From: Sphagnum compactum
Taxonomy: Eukaryota; Bryophyta; Sphagnopsida; Sphagnales
Reading direction: 5' to 3'
Assembly (NCBI GenBank): GCA_965153455.1
Contig: OZ234493.1
Location: forward strand, 14,436,213 to 14,500,212
DNA: 64,000 nucleotides
Shown piece by piece: positions 1-11,876 of this stretch (the stretch's first letter is position 1; each line of letters starts with the position of its first letter). The notes under the pieces were generated by a model. The model had not been told where the DNA came from, searched no databases, and saw only the letters and a program-made list of their open reading frames with translations. A program made the translations under genes and the position numbers.

Positions 1-2246
1 CACCTAGTCATTATGGAAATTGCTTAAATGTTTTCAACAAATTATAAATTACATATATTATTGCAATTACATGTAAAGTTTTACCTTGGGATTGGTGTTC
101 AAATGTCAACCTACAATCATGACAAAACATTTCCAAAAGTTTGGGTCCATTATTCAATTGCTCCATTGGAATGTTTCCTTAACAACATCCATATTTGTAA
201 AAGAGGTACACACAATATGTATCCATGCAAAAACCATGTAAATGAGCGTGTAAACTATTTGATTTTACAACCCCATGACTAATTTGAAATAAATACATTC
301 TTTTCAATTGAATTATTAATACATAAAAAAATGATCATACTTATCAAAAGATAATATTTGAAGATTATTGCAAAGGGTCTTATATTGATAAAAACATATT
401 GATAATTCTGTCAATGGTGATTCACATCTAGTGCAATTGTAAAGTATTTCTTTCAATCATTTTCCAATTATAGAATAAAAAACTTCTTGTAAGCATGGCA
501 ATAATCATACACCTCATTATAATATGAAAAAAATCATATGTTAGACACAATTTTGGAAATTATATTATAAAACTTGAAGCAAAAGTTAACTTCTATCGTG
601 GGGTTATGAATTCAAGCAATATTAAATCAACATTTAAAATTGAAACATAACTAGATCAACTCAAATCGTATTTTAATGTCAAAGTATTTTATATAGAGTT
701 TTTTGGGGATAACTTGGTTTAACACATCATTTTTCACTAGGGAAAATATATCAATGTGGTAAAAGATCATCTCCATTGTGTAATGGTTAAATGACATTTT
801 ATCATATCCAAACAAGCCATCAACATGTACTTGGCCCTAACATTTTATGTTTCCCCCATTGTTTGAGTTGACCCTAGATTCAATATGTTGTTTTCCTCAA
901 AACATTTGTTCCCTCCAAGTGCACTTTCCTTCCAAAACTACGTGACAAACTTTATTTTGATTTTCATTGCACACCTCTTTCAATGTTTTGCTTGCAACTT
1001 TCTATGGACTTTGGCTTGCACTCCTACACTTTGCTTACACTTCTTTTAATAATTTGCAATATGTAATCTGTAAAGAAGTTTACTTGTGCACCAATGTGGA
1101 TTGGTGATTGCTTTATGTTTGTAGGATGTTTTATCTTTTGATTTTCACTTGTGCACCTTTGTGAATCATTGAAAAGCTTGAGTAACAATAATGAAAACTA
1201 GTTCAAATCTAACACCAAGGGAGTAAAAAAATGGAATTAATGTAGGTGAATTGTATCATTTCTTCTTTAGTGGTGCAACTTTTATAACTTTGATGCATAC
1301 ATCAGCCCAATGTAGGATCTCAAAACCAAATTACAATGAATAAAGGTAAATTTTTTCCATTGGTCAAGGATATTTTTTCTTATAAAGTTCTAGCCCCTTT
1401 TGTACGATTTTTTTGTCGTTTGCACTTGATCCTAGAAAGTTTTGATTGCTCCAAAGTCCCCTATGAATTTTGAAACATCATGTTTTATTATTCCTCATTT
1501 GGCTCCAAAGACTTCACCAATTTGTATGCATCACAAGCTGGGTGGTTATTGTTTTAGTGTTCACAAATCTTCTCCCAAAATGTGTTGCAGTTTTAGCCAT
1601 TTCCTATGATTGAACCTTGCAAGATGTGGAAAAATGAGCCCAAAAAAAACGTTCTTCCTTGAGGGAAAAAAATTTCCCCTTTTGCTTGTTTGTTGAAGTT
1701 TCAAATGCTCATGTTGTTACCATGGGTCATATTCACAAAATTCATTGACATACCCAAAAAAAATTTGATTTGGCAAGTTCAAATTTCGTTATGGTATCTT
1801 GATGCATTGGAGCCTACAACAATGATTTTGTTTTTCTCAATTTTGTGTTATTCAAGTGGCAATCATCCATAAATATATTTAACCAAATTTGGAATATTCA
1901 AAATACAAAAGTAAAAAATCTTATGCACCCTTTCATATTTTAAACAATTGTGATGATTTTTGGCAATTTCTTAATTTTGAGTTTTGGCCAAAATAATTGT
2001 AACCAAGGAATTTGTGACAAAATATGTTTTGCAAAATGGCAAAAATTCACCACAACAAAAATCCTTGGGCTGCAGATACATTTGTTTTAGCCTTAACAAT
2101 ACTTATTTTGGATGGATGCAATGGTGGGGATGGTCATGTGCACAAAACAAGTGTGAGTCTTGCAAATTGCCCATTGGAAGGTTATTTGTAATGAACGGTG
2201 GGATGGTCACACCAAAATAAATTTACTTAAAAAATTAAGTGTTATT
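1..2246. other. AT-rich intergenic DNA, no gene recognised
   Basis: Long A/T runs and short open frames without recognisable motifs on either strand. Frames at 28-282, 1690-1872 and 1984-2220 are open but have low-complexity composition and no domain signature. I see no TE termini here. Confidence 0.5.
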
Positions 2247-2250
2247 TATA

Positions 2251-2290
2251 CCACATGGAAAGAAAGTCTCTAGTTGTTAATGCCATCTCA
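2251..2290 (-). repeat. Short SINE-like segment shared with 4747-4806
   Basis: On the minus strand this reads TTAACAACTAGAG followed by a CTTTCTTTCCATGTGG stretch. It resembles the minus-strand segment at 4747-4806 (ATAACAACTAGATCTTATTTCCCTATGG). Similarity is short and the B-box-like part is missing here. It could be a coincidence. Confidence 0.25.
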
Positions 2291-2335
2291 CTATTGGTAA
2301 TATCTTCAATTTTTTGAGTTCTTGGAGAAATAGGC

Positions 2336-3310
2336 ATGGCACATTTGAGAAGCAAAGATGCAAAACAAAGCTTTGATTTCTTTGACAAACTACAAGTTGG
2401 TAGTTTAACAAAACATGGAGTGAAATGTGCATTCATTTCCCTTTTTGGCAACCCCCCCTCCAAGGTTTTTCCTTCATACCTTCATTGTTTTCCAAGATTT
2501 GTCTCATCTTGTATTTGTATTAATGATGGAACATTGGTGATTATGAGCGTTTCATTGAAATTGAAAACTTTTTTATGATTATGGTTTTGAATGTACTAAT
2601 CATCCATGGGTCTTTTAGATATTAAATGGTCATGAATATTTTTGCACATAAAATATCAAAGTCTTTTGTTATCGTTTATTACAAATTTATTTGGAACACA
2701 ATGCATATATGTAAACTAATAAACCATGGAAATATACTTCAATATTTTTGACATGTTGAAAAAATGCAGATAGAAATGTGCACAATCATGGAGTCGGCAT
2801 CACAAGGTTTGGTTGATTGGGCGCTTTTCCATGTTCATGTGTCAAATAAGTTGCATCCAAATCGCACTGAACATTTCATTCGAACAACATTTGACTCTTT
2901 TTGTGGAAAAAGTATGCCACATGACATTTTTTTCATTCTTGTTACATGCTTGAAACTATAAAATATTATCAACACTTCAAAATGCTTTCAATCAATGAGA
3001 AAAATAGCTTTACTATGCATTCTTATATTTTATTTCATGATTTATACATGAACAAAATATTGATATTAACATATAAAGTTTGTGATGCCACTATTTGGAA
3101 TAATGCACTAAAACATGGGTTGGAAATTTTGTAGGCATGCCCAAAAGGGAGTTCTTGACATCACAATCATTTCTTAAAGTTTTACAAAAACAAGCCCCTT
3201 TGCTCAATCAACGACGAGCTAAAGAGGCATTTTTAGAACTTGATTCTATTGGTGAAGGTTTTGTAACATTTTTTGATTTTGCAGCAGCCATGCGATCTGA
3301 TGTCCCATAA
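2336..3310 (+). CDS. EFCAB11-like EF-hand protein, three exons
   Basis: Model: 2336-2464, 2770-2911 and 3135-3310, giving 148 aa ending in TAA. All introns are GT-AG (AAG|gttttt, tgcag|ATA, AAA|gtatgc, tttgtag|GC) and phases agree (0, then 1). The protein follows the order of EF-hand domain protein 11: an N-terminal EF-hand ending AFISLFGNPPSK (family pattern LFGYKPSK), then IEMCTIMES, a central helix pair with FIRTTFDSFCGK, then REFLTSQSF and a last EF-hand loop at residues 127-138 (D-S-I-G-E-G-F-V-T-F-F-D). The family length is about 160 aa, so this is near full length. Both visible loops lack standard calcium ligands: the first has Gly at position 12, and the last has Ile at position 3. 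Calcium binding is therefore doubtful. The ATG at 2336 has a good context (ggcATGGC), but an AG just upstream could make this an internal exon. Function is inferred from family resemblance only. It could be a diverged, non-expressed copy. Confidence 0.6.
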
Positions 3311-6300
3311 TTGTGTTCCATTTCAAACGTAATCAAAAGATTAATCAATTGAAGAAAAAACTTACAAAGATTGACCTAAGACCTTTTCATGTTCAAATTT
3401 GTGAATATAATTATACCTTTTGGAGAAGTATAAAATTATCTTAATCAATGATTCACAAAACTACCCTTGATTCTCCAAACCAAAGATGCACCAATATTTT
3501 GGTTCAAATTGTCAACATTCTTCTTGATGTATCAGGGGATACATTGTTTAAAATTTATTATTATGGTCATAGAATCAACCAACAAACCTCAAGAAAATGG
3601 GGAATGTTGGTAACATCCAAATGGGGTTAGTTATAATCATATGATCATAAATATTGTTGGTTTTTGTTTCTTGTGTAATGATCATTTTCACCCTTTGAAA
3701 TTGTCGAGCTTATTCACAAGCAAAAAAATCTTCCTATTTCATTGTATTTAAATTGTAAATGACACAAATTTGTTTCTCTACTAAAGTGTACTTATTGAAT
3801 TTTAATGAAACTAATTGGCACCCAACAAACAAAAGTTCATTAAACAACGTTAATCCAATAATTCCTCTCCTAGATAGAAAATGATCTATTTGAATTTGTT
3901 TAGTTTATTACTTTTACAAATAATCATATATAAAGGGATTAAGTTTTTGGCTTAAATGAAACATGTGCTTCACAAAAATCAATTTGTAATACCAAATTGT
4001 GATATGAATCATGTTAGTTTGGAAATTTGAAATGAAAAATGCATGTATAATTGACACATCAAGTATGTTAAATGGTGTCTAAAACCAAGAAGTTAAATGA
4101 CATTCATCACCAAGTTTTAAGCCTACATTTGTGTCATGAACCCTAAATTTGAATATGATTTATATTTTTTTCTAAATATTAATGCTTATCATTTTCCCAT
4201 GTGTTGTTGTTGTACAACTTTACTTAAATTCAATTATTGCCATCAATGTTACAAGTATAAAATGCACCAAGTTTACCATCTCTTTACATGAAAAAAAAAT
4301 TTTTGAACTTGTTATGGAATAATGAAAGTCTCAAAATGGACATAACAATAATGACCAATCCATGGGCCTATCTTAGTGTCAAGTTTGTTTCATAAGTTTG
4401 ATGTTTTAAATGCAAGGTCAGTGTCGTTGGCAAATGTCCATAATAAGGGGTAAACCCTAAGAATTATAGGTTAATCAATTATTTAGAAATCAAACTAAGA
4501 AGATAAACATAAAAGGGACATAGTAACATTTGAGACAAAAACATTTGATGGATTGTTTAAAATAATTCATTGTTACATATGTGCCTACCAATTCATGCCA
4601 AGAATTGGAGCACATTATACTCCCCCCATCAAACTTCACAAGGCAACTTGTCATTTGGTGCCTTGCATGGTTTTGCGCATAACTGCACATGAGTTTCATA
4701 TTTTGATGATTTACACATAACAAGAAATAATAATATGTTCTAAAACTCCTTGTGGATTTGAACCCACCACCATAGGGAAATAAGATCTAGTTGTTATCAC
4801 TAGCCTTCCTATTCTTTCAAATAATTACATCATATTTTTTAATGTATTTTTCACTTTTCGTCAAATCTTGTGGCAAAACTATGTAAGGTGTTACAATCCT
4901 TTTTACTAACACCTTGATACAAAATGACAAGAGTTGTTATATATGGGTGCAAAATAATCTAAACTTTGAAGGATTCATTATTGAATGAGAGCACTTTTTA
5001 TTTTAAACAATTTTTAATTTAGTTTTAACAAATGGTTGTGATAAATCTCTAAAAATGGATATGCAAAATGTTATGGTTATTGAAGTTTTTCTAATGTTAT
5101 TATACTAATTTCTAAAAGATTTTCTAAGGTTTATTTTAGCCAATGACTCAATATACCTTAGAAAATATTTCATGTGTTATGTGCCCCGTTCATTCCCGCA
5201 AGGATAGGTCATTATTTTATTTTATCTCAATTTTTTTGTGTAAAATGTTGATTAATTTAACAATAATAGTTGGGTTTGATGGTGTTTTAAGGATTTAAAA
5301 ACTTAAAGTGATGATTATCCCTAAAAATATTTAGCCATACATGGCTACAAATGAATTATGCCAAGTAAAAGAAAATTAATAATCATTTTATATTAATGAC
5401 AATTTGTTGAAAAGTGACATACATGTTTGGTGATGGGTCCCCTGCAAGGGAGGAAATTTTGCAACAAAGAAGTCAAAATTTCAAATATTTCTTGACTCTT
5501 TAATTACCATACATCTTTTGAAACTCTAGGTGATTAAGGAAAATAACTTTTCAATGTCAAATCTAAAATAAATACCTTGCACAAATATGAAAGAAAACTA
5601 GCAAGAAAAAGGGGTGACCATAGGCCATTTTCAAATGAAATAAAGGGATATAAAGAAGGGAAAAAGGGAACATGGTAAAAGGGAAAAACAAAAAAAGAAC
5701 TTGAAAAAAGGAAGGTGAAAAACGATGACTTTTTTTTGTGTGTGAGATTTTGCCAAAATGAAAAAGGGAATATTTGATGATAATATTCTTTTTTTTTTGA
5801 ATAATCACCAAATTTCCAAGGAAAAAAGGAAAACTTTTCACCATTTTTGGACTTTGATTTTAATTTTGGTAGCATTTTTAAAATCAATTTTTGAAACTAT
5901 TTTTATAGGTTCTAAAAACCTATTGCCATTTAATGTTAAAACCCTCTTAGAATGCTCGCCAATGACACGAGGTCAAAAATTTGAAAAAAAATCCATTGGT
6001 GAGAAAATTGAAGATAAATAAGGTAAATTTGATGTATTTATGAAAAATGAATGACAAATATTTGCATGTATGGTTTGTGCTTGATCATAAAACATTTTAT
6101 AAGTGAGTGGAACACATTCATCAAATAACATGATAAGTATGACAAAGGATAAACATGCTACTGTACAACTTGAGTGGGCAACATATGTACATCTATTGTA
6201 AAGTGGAAGCAAATTGATGTCATGTCCATTTGTAGACAAGAGTAATTAACACAATCATGCTTATGTGAATCCCCCTTTAACCTTGAGGGTAGATTAGCCC

Positions 6301-7569
6301 TTCATTTGATGAATCCAAAAACCTCTTTACACTTCAAGTGTGGTATCTTCAATGTATAGGAAAAGCCTAATGCATATCTTGCAATTGCAAGAACCATTTA
6401 GAAAAAGGTCATGAAATTGGTTGGTTCTATGTAAACACAATTCATTACTATCTAAACCTTGATTGGATTGAGCACCCTTCAATGTACTCATAGTAATACT
6501 TGAAAGTTCACATATAGTCATCAAAGGTCATAGCATATAGGCATGCGCCCTTTTTTTTAGATTTTTGGAACCAAATGTTGTGGACCATCTTTGAAAGGCT
6601 AGAAGTTGGCATGTTTGCCAACTCTTCCAAGGTGAACTTTTGCATTGATTTTAAAGAAATGAAGTAAAAACACAATCTGCATGACATGGAGATTTAACCC
6701 AATGAATCAAATACATTAGGAAGAAATCTTACCTGTAACATGAATCTTCCCCATTGTCTAACACATAAATGCCAAAAATTCAACTAGTTGAACTAGTTGT
6801 TGAACTTGTGAATTGTAGTCTCACAAATAACTTTAAAAGAGTACCACCAAGATTGAATTACAACATATTGAAGATTGGTACCTTCCATAGATGTTGCATT
6901 TTTATATTCGTAACACAACCTTGTGTTTACCTTGTAATTCAAATGTTGTCAACTATTTATAATGTGTTTGTCAAGTTATTGAATCAAATGAAAAAAACAA
7001 GTTCACTCCTTGTCAACCATTTTCACAATAGGATTTCTATATCTATAAATGATTTACATGGCATTCCAATTTGCTTGTGTGGAATTCTTCCACAATATAC
7101 AACACATTGTTTGATGTACATTGGTTAAATGATGTTTAATAAATCAATTTTTTTAAATTCAAAGATTTATGAAGATTGTCGACATTAATCCTTAACATCC
7201 ATATGGATAATCATAATTAGGACCAAAAGGAATATGAAGACAAATGCCAATAGATGGTTATTAGTGGGAATACAACATTTTGTTGTTTGATGAATGATCA
7301 CAATGTATTATTTAAGACATTTGAGTCCGCATATTCTAATCGACCCAACACAACACACAAGATATGATTTTGGTAGTAATCTTATAGTGTGGAATAAAGC
7401 TCATAACATATTTAGATATGACAATTTGGGCTACTAGATTTTGGCTTTAGGATGACAAGATGATGACCAAAGAGGATAGTTAACTATGTCAAAACCAATC
7501 GTGAAATGTAAACAAAATCCAATGAAATTTTGGTTAAAAGTAATCTGATTTTTTTTCAATAGTCCAAAA
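3311..7569. other. Gene-free AT-rich DNA
   Basis: No coding pattern was recognised. The two overlapping minus-strand frames at 5534-5887 arise from a purine-rich strand (Lys/Phe-rich translation) and look like low-complexity artefacts. The frame at 6769-7128 (+) has no motif. A SINE-like head lies at 4747-4806. Confidence 0.5.
4747..4806 (-). repeat. tRNA-like SINE head (Pol III box remnant)
   Basis: The minus strand carries GGCTAGTGATAACAACTAG (A-box-like), then about 30 bases later GGTGGGTTCAAATCC, close to the Pol III B-box consensus GGTTCRANNCC. The T-arm does not fold with five pairs and there is no acceptor stem, so this is not a tRNA gene. A related segment lies at 2251-2290, and a weaker look-alike on the minus strand near 12855-12930. 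Confidence 0.3.
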
Positions 7570-8060
7570 GGACATTTATAAATTTGTTAGCCCAAATTTG
7601 ACAAAATATATAAACCTTGAAGACATCGGATATTTTTTGGGTCAAATTTTACATCCAAATTGCATTCAATATGGGATAATTGCATTTGTATGTTTACATG
7701 GGCATAAATTACCTAATGTTGAATGGAGGTTGATAGATGAAACTACATATATTTTGAAGAAAAAAATTTAAAAATTAATTAATTGCATCACCCAAAGGTT
7801 ATATGATTGAGAAATGAAAGAATGATTTATGATGACAAAATTTGTCAAGATATTTTTCATGAATGGAAAGGTGCAATTGGAGGGGGCCAAGATGCCATCT
7901 TGAAAAATAATCAAATAATAAAACACATGGTGGAAACAAAAAAACCTAATAAAATAGAAGGATGTTTAATGTATTGTACTTTTTTCCCCAATGAATTGCA
8001 TTGTTATGTAGAGACATGACATCAAGAAGGCAATGACACCTCCAAAGAGGAGGAAAGGGC
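7570..8060 (+). other. Unrecognised open stretches, possible decayed coding DNA
   Basis: From about 7556 to 7769 a plus-strand frame stays open with a mixed, protein-like composition (for example DIGYFLGQILHPNC and LPNVEWRLIDETT). It is followed in another frame by 7807-8019 (WKGAIGGGQDAILKNN, CTFFPNELHCYVET). The two would need a frame change to be one product. I recognise no family. It could be the remains of a mobile element or a captured gene. Confidence 0.25.
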
Positions 8061-8754
8061 AAAGTTTTAAGTGGACAAATCCCAAGAAAAGATGGAAGAA
8101 AAATAATATAATGATGAAAGATAATAAAAAAATGGTAGAGATGAACATAGAAGACAAAAAAACAATGGACATTAAAAAAAAGACCCCATTGGCTAATGAA
8201 AATCAAGAATAGATACATGAGGAGGCCAATTTGAAAAAGAAGAAAGAGAAGATGATGACGACTATGATGAAACAAAAATTCAAGTAGGCAAAAAAGAAAT
8301 GAAATGATGTTTAACAACATCATTTCCATAAAATGTATCAAAGGTGTTAAGTGAAGGGACGATAGTAGTGCAAAAGGTTTAAAGAAGTTTTTTAAGTCGA
8401 AAAATGTGTTTTTACTATTGAAAGACCTTTAAATTAACATTTTTAGGTTTTGTTCATTTTTAGTAATTTTTAGGGACTTGGGTTTGTGCACCCAAAAACT
8501 ATCTACAAGAAAAAATCTTGTCCTTTTGCACCCCCACACATTGCAACTATTATCCAATTTTATTACAATTTCAATCACAATTGTCCATCTTAAATTTTCG
8601 AATGGCTTGTTGCACTAATTAATGGTTAATATTGTTTATAATTATAACATTCATTATGTTGTTCATTTATGAATGTATCCGAAATCTTATTCTATTTTTT
8701 AATAATTTTAAATTGTTGACATGGAAATTGAAGTAACTTTTAACTTGATTTACA
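8061..8754. other. AT-rich DNA, nothing recognised
   Basis: A-rich on the plus strand up to about 8290, then mixed AT-rich sequence. The minus-strand frames 7946-8341 and 7966-8172 are translations of the T-rich complement (Phe/Leu-rich) and are not credible proteins. Confidence 0.5.
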
Positions 8755-9425
8755 CAATGCAGTATAATGGGTTGGTGTTTTTTTACATCTATTCAACTAT
8801 CAATGTGATACATAAATTAAACCATTCACTTTTAAAACATTGAACCCTTGTTCATGGGTTGCATTTTACACTTGCCATAATTTATTAAAACACATGTAAC
8901 AACTTAAAACTTCACATATTTATTAAAATGAATTAGTGATTTTTTTCACATCTCTTTAAATGTCAACATGTGTTGAATTATTCATTTTTAATATGTTAAA
9001 ATTACTACTCAAATGTCTATTTTTCATTTATTAAAATATATTGAAACACATGCAACTTGGTGTTTTATAATTATACTTGAATGGTTTAATGAGTTTTTTC
9101 ACATATCTTAAATTATCAATATTTATAAATGACTTGAATCATCCATTTTGAACCTATTTGAAACCATTACTCAAATATTTCATCATGCATTTATTAATAT
9201 ATATTGAAACGCACACAACAACTTAACATCTCACATTTATATTTGAACATGTTAATGATTTCACATATCTTGAACTATCAACATTTGCACATGAGTTGAA
9301 CGAATCCTTTTGAATGTGTTAAAATCCATTATTCACAAGTTGCATTTTGCACTCATCACAATTTTTTGAAATGAATGTATAAAAACTTGAGCAATCACAC
9401 ATTTATATTTGAACGGGTTAATGAT
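8755..9425 (+). repeat. Degenerate tandem repeat, about 155-162 bp units
   Basis: A block recurs with its TTTTTTCACATCT/ATCTT core at about 8785, 8947, 9100 and 9262. Each core is followed by a TCAACAT-TTGAAT-ATCC stretch, a CATTTATTAAAATATATTGAAACACA stretch and a run like ACTTGAA-GGTTAATGA. Spacing is 162, 153 and 162 bp, with a partial fifth copy ending near 9425. Copies are well diverged, so the array is old. The unit length is near that of a nucleosome, as in many plant satellites. Confidence 0.6.
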
Positions 9426-11309
9426 CAGGTCAAAATTTTCATGCACGTAAAATCTAAGGTGCATTCATATTTTTAAATTATAAAATTTTAATATATTGAA
9501 TTATTATACATTTATATAAGTTAAAATGTATGTTTTTCCCTTAGATTTTTTTAGGCACCACGGACAAGTTTTTTATTATGAAAGTTCATGATGCCACACC
9601 AAAAGCCCCAAAAATAATCCCTAGATGTTTTCCCTTTTCTTTTTTTTGTGTATGAGAAAAACATTAGTGTTAATTTTTTATTACTATAAAAATTGGTCAT
9701 TTCTACTTTATTTTTATCTCTTAATTTTTATTAAAAAAATTATCAATATTTTTTAACTTATTATTTAAAAAACCTTAATCATGATTTAACATTTTTAAAG
9801 GTTTGTTTTGTTATAGATTTAGGTTTAAATATTCAAATATTTTTTAAAAAATGAATGAATTAAAAATGGTGATCATGACAATGACATCAATGATTTTTGT
9901 TTATAATTTTGTGATATTATTCAAACGGTAATCATTTACAAGAAGATTTAACCATGTTTTGGTTATAAAAATTATATGTAGGTATAAAATAGTTAAAATA
10001 TTTTTATAATTTGGCTATAGGTCCTAAATCTATTGTAGAATTTTAGCCTTCAAAAATAAAATAAAATAATGAGTTTTGGTTTTTTAATTTAAAAAATCCA
10101 TGCTTGATGTTGATGGTATTTTTTTATGTTAAAAAATGGTGGAAATTCATCACAAAAGACCACTGAACTACATCATTAATATTTATTTTAAAGTTTTCAA
10201 AAAAATTGGATAAGGTTTATAATAATTTCAAATATTGCTTAAATTTTTAAAAATAAGTTTGATGTTGGAATGTTTATGGGCATAAGGTTTGATTTATTAT
10301 AATCATTTCTTTAAAAAATTCATTTGGAGTACCATTTTTCAAATTTGTGATTTCAAATTTTAACAAATTTTTGTTGTTTTCATTTTTCTTTGAATTCGCA
10401 TTGTTTTTTCAAATTTTTGCAAAAATGATCATCACCAAAAGTTAAATAAATAAATAATACTCGTTAATTAATCACTAGTACAAACATTAACTATTGTAAC
10501 TAACTCCTATTATTAATCAATGTATAATTAACTAATTATGCATAGGCTAATATAAATTACCTACCTACTTAACTTAGATAACCTAAGAACGGTATTGTAG
10601 ATGGTTTAGGTAGCCTAGGTATGTAAGTTCAAGTAAATTATTTACATATCGAAGTTACGTTATTAGTTGCTCATCTAATTGCCTATCTAAAGTACATTAA
10701 TTAATGTGTAATTAAGCAATTAGGTATTGATTATTGTAATTACCTCATACATTGAACTAATTAGTGTACTTATCTACTTACCTATATAATTACCTACCGA
10801 CTTATGTAAATAATGCACCTACCTCCTTACCTACCTACTTACTTAATTGATGTATTTAATTAATTACCTGTGGATAATGTTGTATGGGATATGGGAATGT
10901 ATCCTTTGTGCAAAAGTTTAATTCATATGTTTATCATCCTTTTAAACTTGTACACAATATAAGTGGGTGCACTACAATTTCTCATGGTTCAATGATGTGT
11001 GTTGAACCAAAGCCAAAGTTATTGACTATTTTTTAATGCCCTTGCTTTGGCAATCTCATTAGTATGCCAAATGTAGGTGGATTGTTGCACATTTAATTTT
11101 GGTGAGATTCAAGATTTTGATGGTGAAAATTTTTAGTGGGATTCAAACTTTTGATTTAAAATTTTAATTTATAAGTGATAGCAATTTTGGAACCCTTCTT
11201 TTCATTCATACTTTCTTTTCAACCTAGCAAAGTTCATAACATGTTGGCATTCATGTTAGATCCCCAATACAAGGGGTTGGGGTTGGTCATTTGATATGTT
11301 GGCAAGCAA
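9426..11309. other. AT-rich DNA with a TACC/TTAATTA low-complexity tract
   Basis: No gene was recognised. Between about 10490 and 10870 the sequence is built from short ACCTA, CTTACCTA and TAATTAAT words, an imperfect microsatellite-like tract. A similar ACCTACCTA cluster occurs near 36020-36100 inside the CACTA-like element. Confidence 0.5.
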
Positions 11310-11876
11310 ATGGCTCTTCATATTGTAGGTGAGTATGATAGAAAGGTATTATTCCCACTCCTTTGTGCATACAAGATCCTAAACCTAATTAATGCAAATG
11401 AAAGAGGCCTAAGTAGTTTTACATCCAAAAATTCTCAAATTACAAGTTTGTATGATGTCATAGAAAATGATAATGATATGACATTATCAATGACGAAAGA
11501 ACAATTCAACCATTTCAAGACCAAGGAAGTCAATTTGGATGAATGCAAAGATTCATTAGCATGGTGGAGAACCACAAGATGCAATTTTCCTATGTCAGGT
11601 TTGTCAATCTTGGGGATTGATCTCAAATTGAGGTAGAAAAAGTTTTCAATATTGCAAATATTTGCACAAACCTACAACGTTCTCTCTTGGGGCATGGATA
11701 ATTTTGAGATGCTTATAAGCATTTACAAGAATTGGCTTGATGATGCCCACGTTGGTGGCTTTCCATCATCCATGGAAAAATTCATGAGAATGGAAGAAGC
11801 CCTAATAGATGAAAATGAAGATGTAATTGCATCATTCAAGCTTTTGGATATGAATGAAAGCAACTATAGAGTTTAG
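11310..11876 (+). pseudogene. hAT transposase C-terminal fragment, frameshifted
   Basis: The C-terminal half of a hAT-superfamily transposase in three pieces. Frame 1 (11310-11633) contains HIVGEYDRKVLFPLL and the dimerisation-domain motif DSLAWWRTTRCNFP (usual pattern DPLxWWxxxxxxFP). The conserved follow-on segment (SQIEVEKVFNIANICTNL, pattern SxxxERxFSxAG) lies in a second frame from about 11616 to 11693. The end (11692-11874, DNFEMLISIYKNWLDDA) lies in a third. At least two frame changes are therefore needed and the catalytic N-terminal half was not found. The element is dead. No terminal repeats were located. Confidence 0.7.

Noticed and set aside
4747-4806. tRNA gene on the minus strand
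   Set aside because: A B-box is present, but the T-arm and acceptor stem do not pair. Treated as a SINE-like remnant instead.
5534-5887. Overlapping minus-strand frames of 117 and 93 codons
   Set aside because: They translate a purine-rich plus strand into Phe/Lys/Ser-rich low-complexity sequence with no motif.
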